Below are positions 16,475-24,470 of a stretch of 64,000 nt of DNA, one piece after another (positions within the stretch are counted from its first letter, which is position 1; every line of letters begins with the position of its first letter). The position numbers and the translations under genes were made by a program. This DNA is from Vreelandella salicampi. GTDB lineage: Bacteria; Pseudomonadota; Gammaproteobacteria; Pseudomonadales; Halomonadaceae. The DNA lies in assembly GCF_013415105.1 (NCBI RefSeq), contig NZ_JACCDF010000004.1, positions 62,001-126,000 on the forward strand. The letters run 5' to 3'. A model generated the notes under the pieces. That model did no database searches. It had not been told where the DNA came from and saw only the letters and a list, made by a program, of their open reading frames with translations.

Positions 16475-16552
16475 AGCTAACGCCAAGCGCACCGGTGGCC
16501 TTGACGCAGCGAAGCGGAAACAAGGGCATCCGTGTGCCGCGCATTGTTATGG
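16475..16552 (-). repeat. attC-like integron recombination site
   Basis: Directly abuts the stop codon of the VOC gene. In minus orientation it begins CCATAACAATGCGCGGCACACGG and ends CCGGTGCGCTTGGCGTTAGCT (quoted here as two separate 20-base arms, first and last bases omitted), which pair with each other imperfectly. The centre carries a CCGCTTCGCTGCG hairpin. The right core is GTTAGCT, one base off consensus. It separates the VOC and brnTA genes. Confidence 0.65.
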
Positions 16553-16876
16553 TCATTGCCCACTAAGCTCAACCTTTCGTCCATCAGGGTCTCGAACAAT
16601 GTAGATCTGCCTACCGTTGAATTCATGCTGGCTGGCAGTTGCCACTTGGGAGAGAACCTGATGTATATCTTTTAACGAGAAACCGATCCTGGAATTGCCC
16701 ACAGCTTCGTTTTCCGACAACGGATAAAGCTCAAACACAAAACTGGCATCTTGCGAGGAGTAGTGCATAGGCCCGTCACCATGCCTCTCCTTAACGAAGT
16801 TAAACCCTAGCAGTTCATAAAACTGCTTACTCGTTTCCAATTCTTTGCATCGCAAGACGAGCAAGTTAATTTCCAT
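16553..16876 (-). CDS. VOC family protein (glyoxalase/bleomycin-resistance fold)
   Basis: A 107-residue single VOC module: INLLVLRCKELETSKQFYELLGFNF at the start and the terminal YIVRDPDGRKVELSGQ. One module of this size forms a dimer. Metal ligands are not all obvious, since the first strand has LRCKE where a His is frequent, so the activity is open. It is the rightmost gene of the attC-separated array and has an attC-like site directly at its stop. Confidence 0.85.
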   Translation of the reverse strand: MEINLLVLRCKELETSKQFYELLGFNFVKERHGDGPMHYSSQDASFVFELYPLSENEAVGNSRIGFSLKDIHQVLSQVATASQHEFNGRQIYIVRDPDGRKVELSGQ

Positions 16877-16915
16877 TGTTCACCCTGAAGGCCATAACAG
16901 TGATTCTACGCCCAA

Positions 16916-16963
16916 CTGCAAAACCTCAATGAACGCGACGGCGCATTGATTGAGATTTTGCAG
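16916..16963. repeat. Strong 15-bp inverted repeat
   Basis: CTGCAAAACCTCAAT at 16916-16930 and ATTGAGATTTTGCAG at 16949-16963 form a 15-bp stem with one wobble position and an 18-nt loop. It lies between the jetD stop and the VOC gene. There is no U-run, so it is not a standard terminator. It could be the folded part of another recombination site or an mRNA-stabilising hairpin after the jet operon. Confidence 0.6.
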
Positions 16964-17067
16964 CCAACCATTTTGACTCTACCCCATTGATTCTTCTTAG
17001 AGCAAAGCCACAATTTTGGCAGCATAGACAGAATTCGCGTGCCTGCGCGTTTTGCCGGTTTCAATCA

Positions 17068-17949
17068 TTACACCAGCGTCACGCGCTCCAATCGCTCACC
17101 CAACCACTGCTGCCTTAGCCCGCGCTGCTGGTCGAGTAGTAGCGTTAGATACGGCTGTAGCGGATGTGCGGCGGGTAATTGATCGCGGTGGCGTAGCAGA
17201 CGTGGGCGGTGTTCGAGTTGATTGGCAGGGTCGTGGAAGGTGGTGGCCTGCTCGGTGAGCCATGCGAGCGGCGGGAGTAGAAGGTGAGAGGCGCTGCTGG
17301 AAAGCGCGATACCGAGGCCTTCGACATCAAAGTCGCCTGCGTAGAAGTGTGGCTTTTGGGTCGCGTTCCAGGCGTCGGCGAGTTGCTTGAAAGCGCCGCC
17401 GTAGTGGCTGTCACCACGGTAGACGATCAGCGGATTAGCGTAACCGCTTAGCGCGGGAATTTGCGGTAAAAAGGCGTAAAAGCTGTCCAGGTTTTCAACC
17501 TGGATAAGCACGTCGCACTGGTCAAGGTTTATATCTCGCCAGTCGACATCGTGCATTGAGCGCGGTTGTCCCGAGAGCCAAGCGGGTGTTCTGGCGGGTG
17601 TGTTCACCAACACTCGCTGGGCACGCGGGCCTTCGCGGTTGGTTTTATCTTCATTGACGCCCTGCTCCGCTTGCTCAGCACTGGTCAAGCCACTTTGCCA
17701 TTGCTCAATAGTAGTCAGTCGCTGGCTTCTGAGCGCTTCGTTCACCTCCTGGATGAGGGCGCGATCAAAGCGCAGGGATTGATGACGTAGCCTGGGGCCA
17801 AGCTCAATGTGTTGCTCATCACACCAATGAATGAAGTCCGCTACCCACTGCTGGCTGCGCTTCTTGTCGACCCACGACTGCTTGCGCAGTTGGCGGTCGA
17901 CGTCGCCTAGCTTGCTGTAGACCTTGGCCGTGAGCGTCTGGTCATTCAT
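17068..17949 (-). CDS. Toprim-type nuclease subunit of an SMC defence system (JetD/MksG-like)
   Basis: A 293-residue protein and the last gene of the four-gene SMC operon. Toprim-like motifs are visible: VLIQVENLDSFYAF (conserved Glu, around residue 150), VYRGDSHYG, and HFYAGDFDVEGLG (the DxD pair, around residue 208). In Wadjet and MksBEFG the equivalent subunit cuts the plasmid after loop extrusion by the SMC complex. This version is short compared with the roughly 400-residue JetD I know, with a reduced N-terminal region. Only 2 bp separate it from the kleisin gene. The system assignment is an inference from order and motifs. Confidence 0.75.
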   Translation of the reverse strand: MNDQTLTAKVYSKLGDVDRQLRKQSWVDKKRSQQWVADFIHWCDEQHIELGPRLRHQSLRFDRALIQEVNEALRSQRLTTIEQWQSGLTSAEQAEQGVNEDKTNREGPRAQRVLVNTPARTPAWLSGQPRSMHDVDWRDINLDQCDVLIQVENLDSFYAFLPQIPALSGYANPLIVYRGDSHYGGAFKQLADAWNATQKPHFYAGDFDVEGLGIALSSSASHLLLPPLAWLTEQATTFHDPANQLEHRPRLLRHRDQLPAAHPLQPYLTLLLDQQRGLRQQWLGERLERVTLV

Positions 17950-17951
17950 CG

Positions 17952-19196
17952 TTACACCGCCAAGCCTAACGAAACGTCGCGGATCAGCTTCACATCATTG
18001 TAGGCGCTCGCCCGTTCTTCCTGCTGATGAAGGTGAAACGCGCGTTGCTCGCTGTGCGGTAGGCCCTGGTGCTCGGCGATGACCTGGAACAGCCAGATTT
18101 CTGGGGGCCATTGCAGCTCGCTTTGGTTCAGATAGTCCAGGGCGCTGATGGGGGCTTTCTCGGCGCGATCTACCACGTTGAGGTAGAAGGTTTCGACGTC
18201 ATCCTTGAGGGCCTGCTGGCGGGCAGCGATGAGCGTGTCTTCGACGTGTTCCGCCGGGCGTGCCGCGGTGACCGACTGGGCGGCACGTGACGGCGTGGGC
18301 ACATTTTGCAGCAGTGCGCTGAGGGTGGGCATGTCCTGGGCGCGGTCCAGCGCCACGGCCCCGGCGGCGGTGAGGGGGGCGGCGTGATTGAACAGCGCGG
18401 GCACCTCGCTGCGGCGGGCGTAGTTGCCGGGGGTAAAACCGGGGTGTTCGCGCAGGAAGGCAGCCATGCCGGAGACCAGGCGGCTGCGTGCCTGCATGCG
18501 GCGAAAACGTGCCATCAGCTCGATCAGGCGGTGCTGCACTTCACGCAGGCTGGTGTAGTGCTGGCTGAGCTGCTGCTGCAGCTGGCTGATCAACACCTTG
18601 CGCAGCGTGCCGTCGCTGCCCACCAGTTCGATTAACTCGTCAAAGTCGATCAGCGCCAGCCCGTCGAGCAGGCGGACGACCTGCTTCTGCGCACGGTCGT
18701 TTTCGCGCACCTTGTCGTTGAGCTGGCTGACAAAGCCAAAGTCGCTGTTGAGCCGCTGCCACAGGCTGTCGATGGCGTCGGCAAAGCGGCCGTTCATGTC
18801 ATCCACCGCCTGGCGCAGGCGCAACAGTTGCTGCTCCTGCTGCCAGTAGTCGCCGCGGCTGCTGGAATCGCGATAGCTCTGGATCAGGCTGCGGATCAGC
18901 TCCAGCGCCTCGGCCACGTCGGCGTTGACGTGGCGCCGGGCTTCATCGGCCACCATCTCAGCGATCAGCTCGCGTACCTTGGGGGTCAACTTCAAACCGC
19001 CCTGCTCGTCAGGCCGCCAGACAATCCGCGCGCTTAATAGCTTGCGCAGCGCGGTGTGGCTCAGCCCTTCCAGGGGGACTTGGTCGTTGGTGTAGCCCTG
19101 CATCAGCGCCTCGGCGTGGCGGCCCAACAGGGCCAGGCGCTCTACCCCGGTAGTGATCAGGCGGCTTTCCAGCCCCGGCGTTTCCGCGTCGTTCAC
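17952..19196 (-). CDS. Kleisin-like subunit of an SMC defence system (JetA/MksF-like)
   Basis: A 414-residue, mostly helical protein. It has an N-terminal winged-helix-like part (EGLSHTALRKLLSARIVW), a long helical middle (MNGRFADAIDSLWQRL, QLQQQLSQHYTSLREVQHRL) and a C-terminal segment (LNQSELQWPPEIWLF), the layout of MukF/MksF-type kleisins, which bridge the SMC heads. Identification rests on size, helical pattern and position between KITE and nuclease genes. It overlaps the KITE gene by 4 bp (ATGA). Confidence 0.7.
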   Translation of the reverse strand: MNDAETPGLESRLITTGVERLALLGRHAEALMQGYTNDQVPLEGLSHTALRKLLSARIVWRPDEQGGLKLTPKVRELIAEMVADEARRHVNADVAEALELIRSLIQSYRDSSSRGDYWQQEQQLLRLRQAVDDMNGRFADAIDSLWQRLNSDFGFVSQLNDKVRENDRAQKQVVRLLDGLALIDFDELIELVGSDGTLRKVLISQLQQQLSQHYTSLREVQHRLIELMARFRRMQARSRLVSGMAAFLREHPGFTPGNYARRSEVPALFNHAAPLTAAGAVALDRAQDMPTLSALLQNVPTPSRAAQSVTAARPAEHVEDTLIAARQQALKDDVETFYLNVVDRAEKAPISALDYLNQSELQWPPEIWLFQVIAEHQGLPHSEQRAFHLHQQEERASAYNDVKLIRDVSLGLAV

Positions 19197-19834
19197 AGCA
19201 GCGCCTCCTGGGTATCCTCGCCCTCGTCGTCCACCGGCAGGTGCTCTTCGTCGCGAATAAAGCGCACTAGTTCGAGCAGGTAGTCGACCTTGCCAGTGAC
19301 CAGGAATACCTGGCGGTCGCCGTGAGGCTGCAGCAGGTAGCCGTGCTCTCTTAACCGCTTGAACACCTGCTTGACCTGGGCGTCCAACTGGTCGCTCTGG
19401 GAACCGAAGAAGCTGTCGGTAGCCAGGCGTTCAATACGTTCGCGCAGGCTGGGGTTATCTTCGCTTTTGGCCTGTAGCTCGCCGGGTTTGAGCACATCGC
19501 CGGGGGACAGCACACTGTCGCGGCCCAGGGTTTCCTGCACCAGCTGTAGCCATTCCAGCAGCGGCAGCAGGCTGTTGACGGTGTCGCCCAACTGGCGGGC
19601 GAGCTGATCCCGCGCGCTGTCATCCAACTGACGCCAGGCGAGAAAATACACGCCTTCCTCCTGGCTGCTGGCCACGCGGCGGTTGAGCGGGCGCAGGTAG
19701 CTGTCGATGGCCTCGCGCGTGGCGTCATCCTGGAGGCGCTTGAAGGCACTTTCATCGCTCACCGCGCAGATAAACTCGCCCGCCAGCAGCCGCTCCAGCA
19801 GCGGGCCATGGGGTAGAAGACTCATATCGCTCAT
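19193..19834 (-). CDS. KITE-like subunit of an SMC defence system (JetB/MksE-like)
   Basis: A 213-residue protein with the two winged-helix domains expected of an MksE/JetB KITE protein. The first lies around YLRPLNRRVASSQEEGVYFLAW (central part RRVASSQEEGVYFL) and the second around VFKRLREHGYLLQPHGDRQVF. The tail is acidic. KITE dimers bind the kleisin and regulate the SMC heads. It overlaps both neighbours by 4 bp (ATGA), which indicates fixed stoichiometry by coupled translation. Confidence 0.72.
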   Translation of the reverse strand: MSDMSLLPHGPLLERLLAGEFICAVSDESAFKRLQDDATREAIDSYLRPLNRRVASSQEEGVYFLAWRQLDDSARDQLARQLGDTVNSLLPLLEWLQLVQETLGRDSVLSPGDVLKPGELQAKSEDNPSLRERIERLATDSFFGSQSDQLDAQVKQVFKRLREHGYLLQPHGDRQVFLVTGKVDYLLELVRFIRDEEHLPVDDEGEDTQEALL

Positions 19835-22800
19835 ACCGGCACCTCCTCATGGCGGGCTTTGAGCCGTTCGGCCAGGCGACTTTGGCGGGGCTCGATGCGT
19901 TTCAACCGTCGTTTGGCGGGGTCGTCGGCGTCGCGGTCGATCAGGTAACGGTTGTGGAACAGCAGCAGCACGTCGGATTCAGGGTTGGGGAAGGCGCCGA
20001 CAATATGAATCTGGTTGCTGTCGCAGGCGTCAAACAGCTTTTCGACGTTGTGGTAAGCCAGCGTGCCGATTTCGTCGATGGGCCAGTGGATGGCGATCTC
20101 GGCCCGGCCGCGCAGCAGGCGGGTAAAGGCCAGCAGGAACTTGCACAGAATCAGATACGCCATGCCGTGGCTGGACGATTCGAGCAGCTGGCGGTCGTTC
20201 TTGATGATCAGGTCGGTGCCGCCTTCGTTGAGGTGCAGCTCCAGGCGCAGCAGGCTTTCAAAGCTGTATTGCTGGTCGCTGCGCAGCAAATCGACCACGT
20301 CCGCCAGGGCGTTCAGGTAGTCGTCGCTGGGCAAGGTCTGCTCGGAGTCGCGCCACGCCTTGTAGCGCTGGGCGAACAGCTTGAGCGGCTCCCAGAAGCC
20401 GAGTTCGTCGATGGTCGACTGAATGCGCACCTCGGCCTTGCTGATGCCATCCAGGCGCAGGTCGTCGGCCACTTCATCCGAGAGGCGCTTGCTCTGGGCG
20501 CTGATGCGACGGTTGAGGTCGCGGAACACGGTGAAGAACTTGTCCAGGTCGTCGCTGAGGTTGCGCCCCTGCTGAATCAGCTGTTGCTGCTGGTCTTCCA
20601 GCAACTTGAGCATGCCGCCGAGCAGTGGCAGCAGCGCCCGCGGGTCGTCGGGGTCGGCAAGCTGGGCGCGCTCGTTTTCCAGCGCATCGACAAAGCTGGT
20701 GCTGGCCCCTTTGATCAGTTGGCTCTCCGCTTCCTGGCAGCCTTTGCGCAGCGTGTCGCGCTCCTGGGCCCGGCGCGAGAGTGCCTGGCGGGTGCGCGAC
20801 AGCCGCTCGGCGACATCGCCTGGGGCCTCCTGCTGGGGCGTGGCGTCCGAGGTCAGCGTGAGTTCATCGAGCTGCTTGAGCAGCGGCTTGAGGTCGTTGA
20901 GCACCTCGTGGCTTTCGCGGCGCTTGGTTTCAAACGCGGCGACGTGCTGCTGGTGGGCCGCCTTGGTGGCTTTAAAGGCCTGCTGATGCGCCTCGCGCTT
21001 ACGCTGGGCGGCGTCTATCTCACGGCTTAAACGTCCTTCCTGTTCGACCAGCTCTGGCTTGCGCTGCCCCCAGCTCACCCGCATAAAGCGTTTGTAGGCG
21101 TCCAGCTCGTCCTGACGGGCGGCGGTGCGGCGGATGTGTTCGTCCAATTGCTGCAGCCGGGTGCGGGTATCCCGCAGTTTTTCCGGGTCGACGCCCTGAG
21201 CCTTTAATTCCTCGTCGAACGCCTGCTCCAGCTCTTCGCATTGACGCTTGTGCTCAGCCTTCTGCTCGGTGAGCTGGGCCTTGTACTGCTGAACCTGTCG
21301 GTCGATGCTATCCAATTGGCTTTGCGCATCGGCTTTTAGCTCCAGCAGTTCGGCCTGATGGGCGGCGTTGAGCTTGTCCAGCGCGGTCTGGCGTTCGTCG
21401 CGCAGGGCTTGCTGCTGCGCTTGTTGCTCCTCTAGGGCGGCTTCGTGGTCGGCCTTGCGCTGGCGTTGCGCTTGGGCATGGCGCGCCTGGCACTGGCGGC
21501 GGGCCTCCTGGGCGTATTCGACTTCCTCATCGGCGCGCTTCACCGCCAACTGGGCTTGGCTTAGCGCTTCCTCGGCGGCCTGGACACGCTCGTTATGCCG
21601 CTTGAGCTGCTTTTCGCAGTTGCCGAGTTCGGCCTCGGCGCGCACCACAGCGTCGTCCGCCGCTTCAATGGCGGCCAGCAGGCTGGCTTCATCCTGGGCG
21701 TAGTCCGGCGGCTCAATCAGGTGGGTATCCAGCACCAGGCCGTAAAGGTCGTCGCTGGGTTGCTCCGTCAAGGTCGGCGAAAGATCCCGCCGCTCCAGCA
21801 GCTCGGGGGCAATCACCTTGCCCAGCCGCTGCTCCCATTCGGGCAGGTGGTAGCGCAGGAAATGCCGCAGCGAGCCTTGCGCGGGGTCGCGCTGGCGGTG
21901 CAACGCCTGGCTGGTTTGCTGGGCGCGGGTAAGCGTTCGGCGTGCATCCGCGTGGGCCTGTTCGGCGCTATCGCGTTCGCGCTTCAGGCTATCCAGCTCG
22001 CGGCGCTGGCTTTCCCGCTGGCTGCTGGCGGCGTTGTGGTCGCTTTGCGCCTGGTCGATCCGCGCCTGAACCAGGGTGGCTTCTTCGCTTTCCTCCGCCG
22101 TCGGGCCACTGTGGCTAAGCGCGGCTTTCAGCGCTGCCAGTCGTTCAACCCCCTGGTTGAGGCGTTCCTGAAAATCGGCTTCTGCCTCTTCACGCTGGGT
22201 CTGGTAGCGGGCGTCCAGGTGGCGCTGGGCCTCCCAGTTGGCTTCCTGATGCGCGGCTTTTTCTTCGTTGAGGGCATCGACCAGCCCCTGAATTTCTTCG
22301 CCCTGGCGGGCCAGCGCTTCGCCCAGCTCGCGCAGCCGCTCTTCCTTGCGGGCCTGACTTGCCTGCACGGCCTCTTGCAGTGCGGTCAGGTGGGTTTTTA
22401 GCTGCTCGAACTGCTCGCGTTGTTGGGGCAGCGCGTTGAGGTCGCGCTCAAGGGCGGGCATGTCCGCCGCCTCATAGGCTTCATACTGATCCTGCAGGTC
22501 GCTCAGGTCGCGCTGGGTTTGCTTGAGGCCGCTTTCCAGCTCGCTAAGTTGCTCATTCAGGTCATCACGGGCCGCCTCGTAGGCATTTTTCTCGGCGTCG
22601 AATGCCTCTTGCCGCGTGCCCATCTCGGCTTCGGCATCGGCCAGGGTGCGCTCGATGTGGTGGCGGTCGGCTTCCAGTTGCGGTTTCAGCTGCCAGAGTG
22701 CGGCTTCCACATCCGCCAACTCGCGGTCAACATCGTGCAGCTTGGCAAGCGAACGCTGCAGCGGTTCGAGACGCATGGACTGGCGCATCTGGTCAATCCA

Positions 22801-23514
22801 CTCCCGCGCCTTGGCGCTGCGGATGCGCGTCACCGGCAGCTCGACGCCGTCCTCTTCGAAAATCGCCGCCAGCATGGTCTTGAGGGTGTCCATCTTGCCC
22901 TCTTTGGCGTGCACCGCCGAGACCAGCTTTTCGATATGGCGAATGCGATGCTCGGACTTGACCAGGCTGAACTGCGCGGCCATCTGGCGCAGCTTGAGGG
23001 CATCCTTGCGATTGCCGTGGGGCATGATGCCGGGCGTGGGGGTAAAGTCGTTCTGGATCACCGCGCGGTATTCAGAGGTGGCCGTGAGCTTGGATGAGAA
23101 AGAGATATTTTCGCGGCGTAAAACACCCAACCACTGGGCGTACTCCAGCGCCACGGCGCCGTCTTCCCCCTCCACCAGATAATCTTCTGGCCGGTAAGGC
23201 GCGGCGACGAAGCGATACTCCACCCCGCCTTCTGATTTGCGGGTCAGCACCACCTGGCAGATATTGCCCGCTTCGCGGCGGTATTCGTAGACCAGATAAC
23301 TGTTGCGGTGGGGCAGGTAAAACGCATCGAACTTCATGCGCGTCTTGGGTACGACTTTATTGGGTAACTCGCCGTAAAACACCGGCACCAGGCGCTGAAG
23401 CGTGGTTTTACCCGAGGCGTTGGTACCGCAAATATTGGTGTGGCCGTCCACACTCAGTTCGACCACCCCTTCCAGGTGGCCGTGAATCATCACGATGCGT
23501 AGCAGGTGGGCCAT
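19831..23514 (-). CDS. SMC-like ATPase of a plasmid-defence system (JetC/MksB-like)
   Basis: A 1227-residue SMC protein. The Walker A is GTNASGKTTLQRLVPVFYGE (near residue 35). Two long heptad-rich coiled-coil arms flank a non-coiled hinge near residues 560-620 (LRHFLRYHLPEWEQRLG). The C-terminal head has a signature-like SSSHGMAYLILCKF instead of LSGG, and the Walker B IHWPIDEIGTL. The arms are longer than I expect for MksB and shorter than MukB. I choose the ATG at 23514 because AAAGGA sits 6 nt before it; an ATG at 23529 is in frame. It is the first gene of the operon, whereas muk/mks/jet operons usually begin with the kleisin. Confidence 0.85.
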   Translation of the reverse strand: MAHLLRIVMIHGHLEGVVELSVDGHTNICGTNASGKTTLQRLVPVFYGELPNKVVPKTRMKFDAFYLPHRNSYLVYEYRREAGNICQVVLTRKSEGGVEYRFVAAPYRPEDYLVEGEDGAVALEYAQWLGVLRRENISFSSKLTATSEYRAVIQNDFTPTPGIMPHGNRKDALKLRQMAAQFSLVKSEHRIRHIEKLVSAVHAKEGKMDTLKTMLAAIFEEDGVELPVTRIRSAKAREWIDQMRQSMRLEPLQRSLAKLHDVDRELADVEAALWQLKPQLEADRHHIERTLADAEAEMGTRQEAFDAEKNAYEAARDDLNEQLSELESGLKQTQRDLSDLQDQYEAYEAADMPALERDLNALPQQREQFEQLKTHLTALQEAVQASQARKEERLRELGEALARQGEEIQGLVDALNEEKAAHQEANWEAQRHLDARYQTQREEAEADFQERLNQGVERLAALKAALSHSGPTAEESEEATLVQARIDQAQSDHNAASSQRESQRRELDSLKRERDSAEQAHADARRTLTRAQQTSQALHRQRDPAQGSLRHFLRYHLPEWEQRLGKVIAPELLERRDLSPTLTEQPSDDLYGLVLDTHLIEPPDYAQDEASLLAAIEAADDAVVRAEAELGNCEKQLKRHNERVQAAEEALSQAQLAVKRADEEVEYAQEARRQCQARHAQAQRQRKADHEAALEEQQAQQQALRDERQTALDKLNAAHQAELLELKADAQSQLDSIDRQVQQYKAQLTEQKAEHKRQCEELEQAFDEELKAQGVDPEKLRDTRTRLQQLDEHIRRTAARQDELDAYKRFMRVSWGQRKPELVEQEGRLSREIDAAQRKREAHQQAFKATKAAHQQHVAAFETKRRESHEVLNDLKPLLKQLDELTLTSDATPQQEAPGDVAERLSRTRQALSRRAQERDTLRKGCQEAESQLIKGASTSFVDALENERAQLADPDDPRALLPLLGGMLKLLEDQQQQLIQQGRNLSDDLDKFFTVFRDLNRRISAQSKRLSDEVADDLRLDGISKAEVRIQSTIDELGFWEPLKLFAQRYKAWRDSEQTLPSDDYLNALADVVDLLRSDQQYSFESLLRLELHLNEGGTDLIIKNDRQLLESSSHGMAYLILCKFLLAFTRLLRGRAEIAIHWPIDEIGTLAYHNVEKLFDACDSNQIHIVGAFPNPESDVLLLFHNRYLIDRDADDPAKRRLKRIEPRQSRLAERLKARHEEVPV

Positions 23515-23797
23515 GCCGTGTCCTTTCAATGACTATACGGATCGTTTGCTGATCGCTGAAAGTGGCTATAGTGCCAGACACAGACCAAGGTGGCATCCGT
23601 TGAGTCCACAACACCAAAATACCGCCTGTGCCTTGCCAAGGCTCTGCTCGACCAGCCATACGCCTAGGCATATTTTACTATGCTGATAATATGAGTAATT
23701 ATTAATATTTGAGTCGCGCGAGTCTAGAACGACTGAAAAAAGACTGGTTAAATATAGCACCAAGTGCTATATATTAGAATGATCGCAAAGGCATAAG
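23515..23797. other. Divergent promoter region
   Basis: About 280 bp between the leftward SMC operon and the rightward toxin-antitoxin pair. The part from 23660 on is A/T-rich. The only clear element is the 9-bp palindrome at 23752-23772. No gene is recognised. Confidence 0.5.
23752..23772 (+). promoter_or_regulatory. Palindromic operator of the RelE/HTH toxin-antitoxin pair
   Basis: ATATAGCAC-CAA-GTGCTATAT is a perfect 9-bp inverted repeat with a 3-bp spacer, 25 bp upstream of the toxin ATG. Its place fits autoregulation by the HTH antitoxin encoded downstream. Confidence 0.7.
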
Positions 23798-24172
23798 ATG
23801 CGGGTATTTAAAAACAAAGTGTTCAGTAAGTGGGCAGCAAAGGTAGGACTGGATGATGCGGCCATGCTAGCCGCAGTTGCGGAAATGGAGCGCGGTCTGG
23901 TTGATGCCGACCTGGGTGGTCATGTAGTGAAAAAGCGCGTGGCGGTCGGTGGTCGAGGTAAGAGTGGCGGGGGCAGAACCCTGTTGGCTTACAGGGTCGG
24001 CAATAAGGCGTTCTTTGTTTATGGTTTTGCTAAAAATTCTCGCGCTAATATCAGCGCCGATGAACTGAAAGCGTTGAAACATTTAGCAAAAGAATTGCTG
24101 GGCTACGGTGAGAAAGCATTAGCCGAAGCCATTAAGCATGGCGCATTGATTGAGGTAAAAAACGATGGATAA
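23798..24172 (+). CDS. RelE-like type II toxin
   Basis: A 124-residue protein of the COG4737/RelE-like toxin group (HigB/NadS-partner type). It starts MRVFKNKVFSKWAAKVGL and has the central GRGKSGGGRTLLAYRVGNKAFFVYGFAKNSR typical of this group (key parts GGGRTLLAY and FFVYGFAKNSRANI). Such toxins are mRNA interferases. AAAGG precedes the ATG. It overlaps the HTH gene by 8 bp, toxin first. Confidence 0.85.
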   Translation: MRVFKNKVFSKWAAKVGLDDAAMLAAVAEMERGLVDADLGGHVVKKRVAVGGRGKSGGGRTLLAYRVGNKAFFVYGFAKNSRANISADELKALKHLAKELLGYGEKALAEAIKHGALIEVKNDG

Positions 24173-24470
24173 ATCAATCTTAGATATGGTGCATGAAACG
24201 GCTCAAGACCTGCACACTGCTGGTGTGATGAAAGAAACCACGCTCCGCGAGTTCGATGCGCTCTGTCTGCCGCCAGTAAAAGAGTACACAGCGATACAGA
24301 TCAAGCGCATCCGCACCAAGAACCATGCCAGCCAGGGTGTGTTCGCGGCATATCTGAATACCAGTGTCTCCACGGTTCAGAAGTGGGAACAAGGCCAGAA
24401 GAAACCTAATGGCCCTTCGCTTAAGCTGCTGAACCTGGTGGCCGAAAAGGGGTTGGAAATACTGGCTTAA
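24165..24470 (+). CDS. HTH-type antitoxin / autorepressor
   Basis: A 101-residue Xre-type DNA-binding protein. The helix-turn-helix is at the C-terminal half (SQGVFAAYLNTSVSTVQKWEQGQKKPNGP), as in NadS/HigA-type antitoxins with the second-gene position. It should neutralise the upstream RelE-like toxin and bind the palindrome at 23752-23772. Its stop overlaps the convergent HDAC-like gene by 4 bp. Confidence 0.87.
   Translation: MDKSILDMVHETAQDLHTAGVMKETTLREFDALCLPPVKEYTAIQIKRIRTKNHASQGVFAAYLNTSVSTVQKWEQGQKKPNGPSLKLLNLVAEKGLEILA

Noticed and set aside
19849..21030. Plus-strand open frame of 393 codons opposite the SMC gene
   Set aside because: An antisense shadow of the coiled-coil coding sequence; Ala/Val/Gln-rich with no family motif. 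The same applies to 21595-22401 and 22420-23097.
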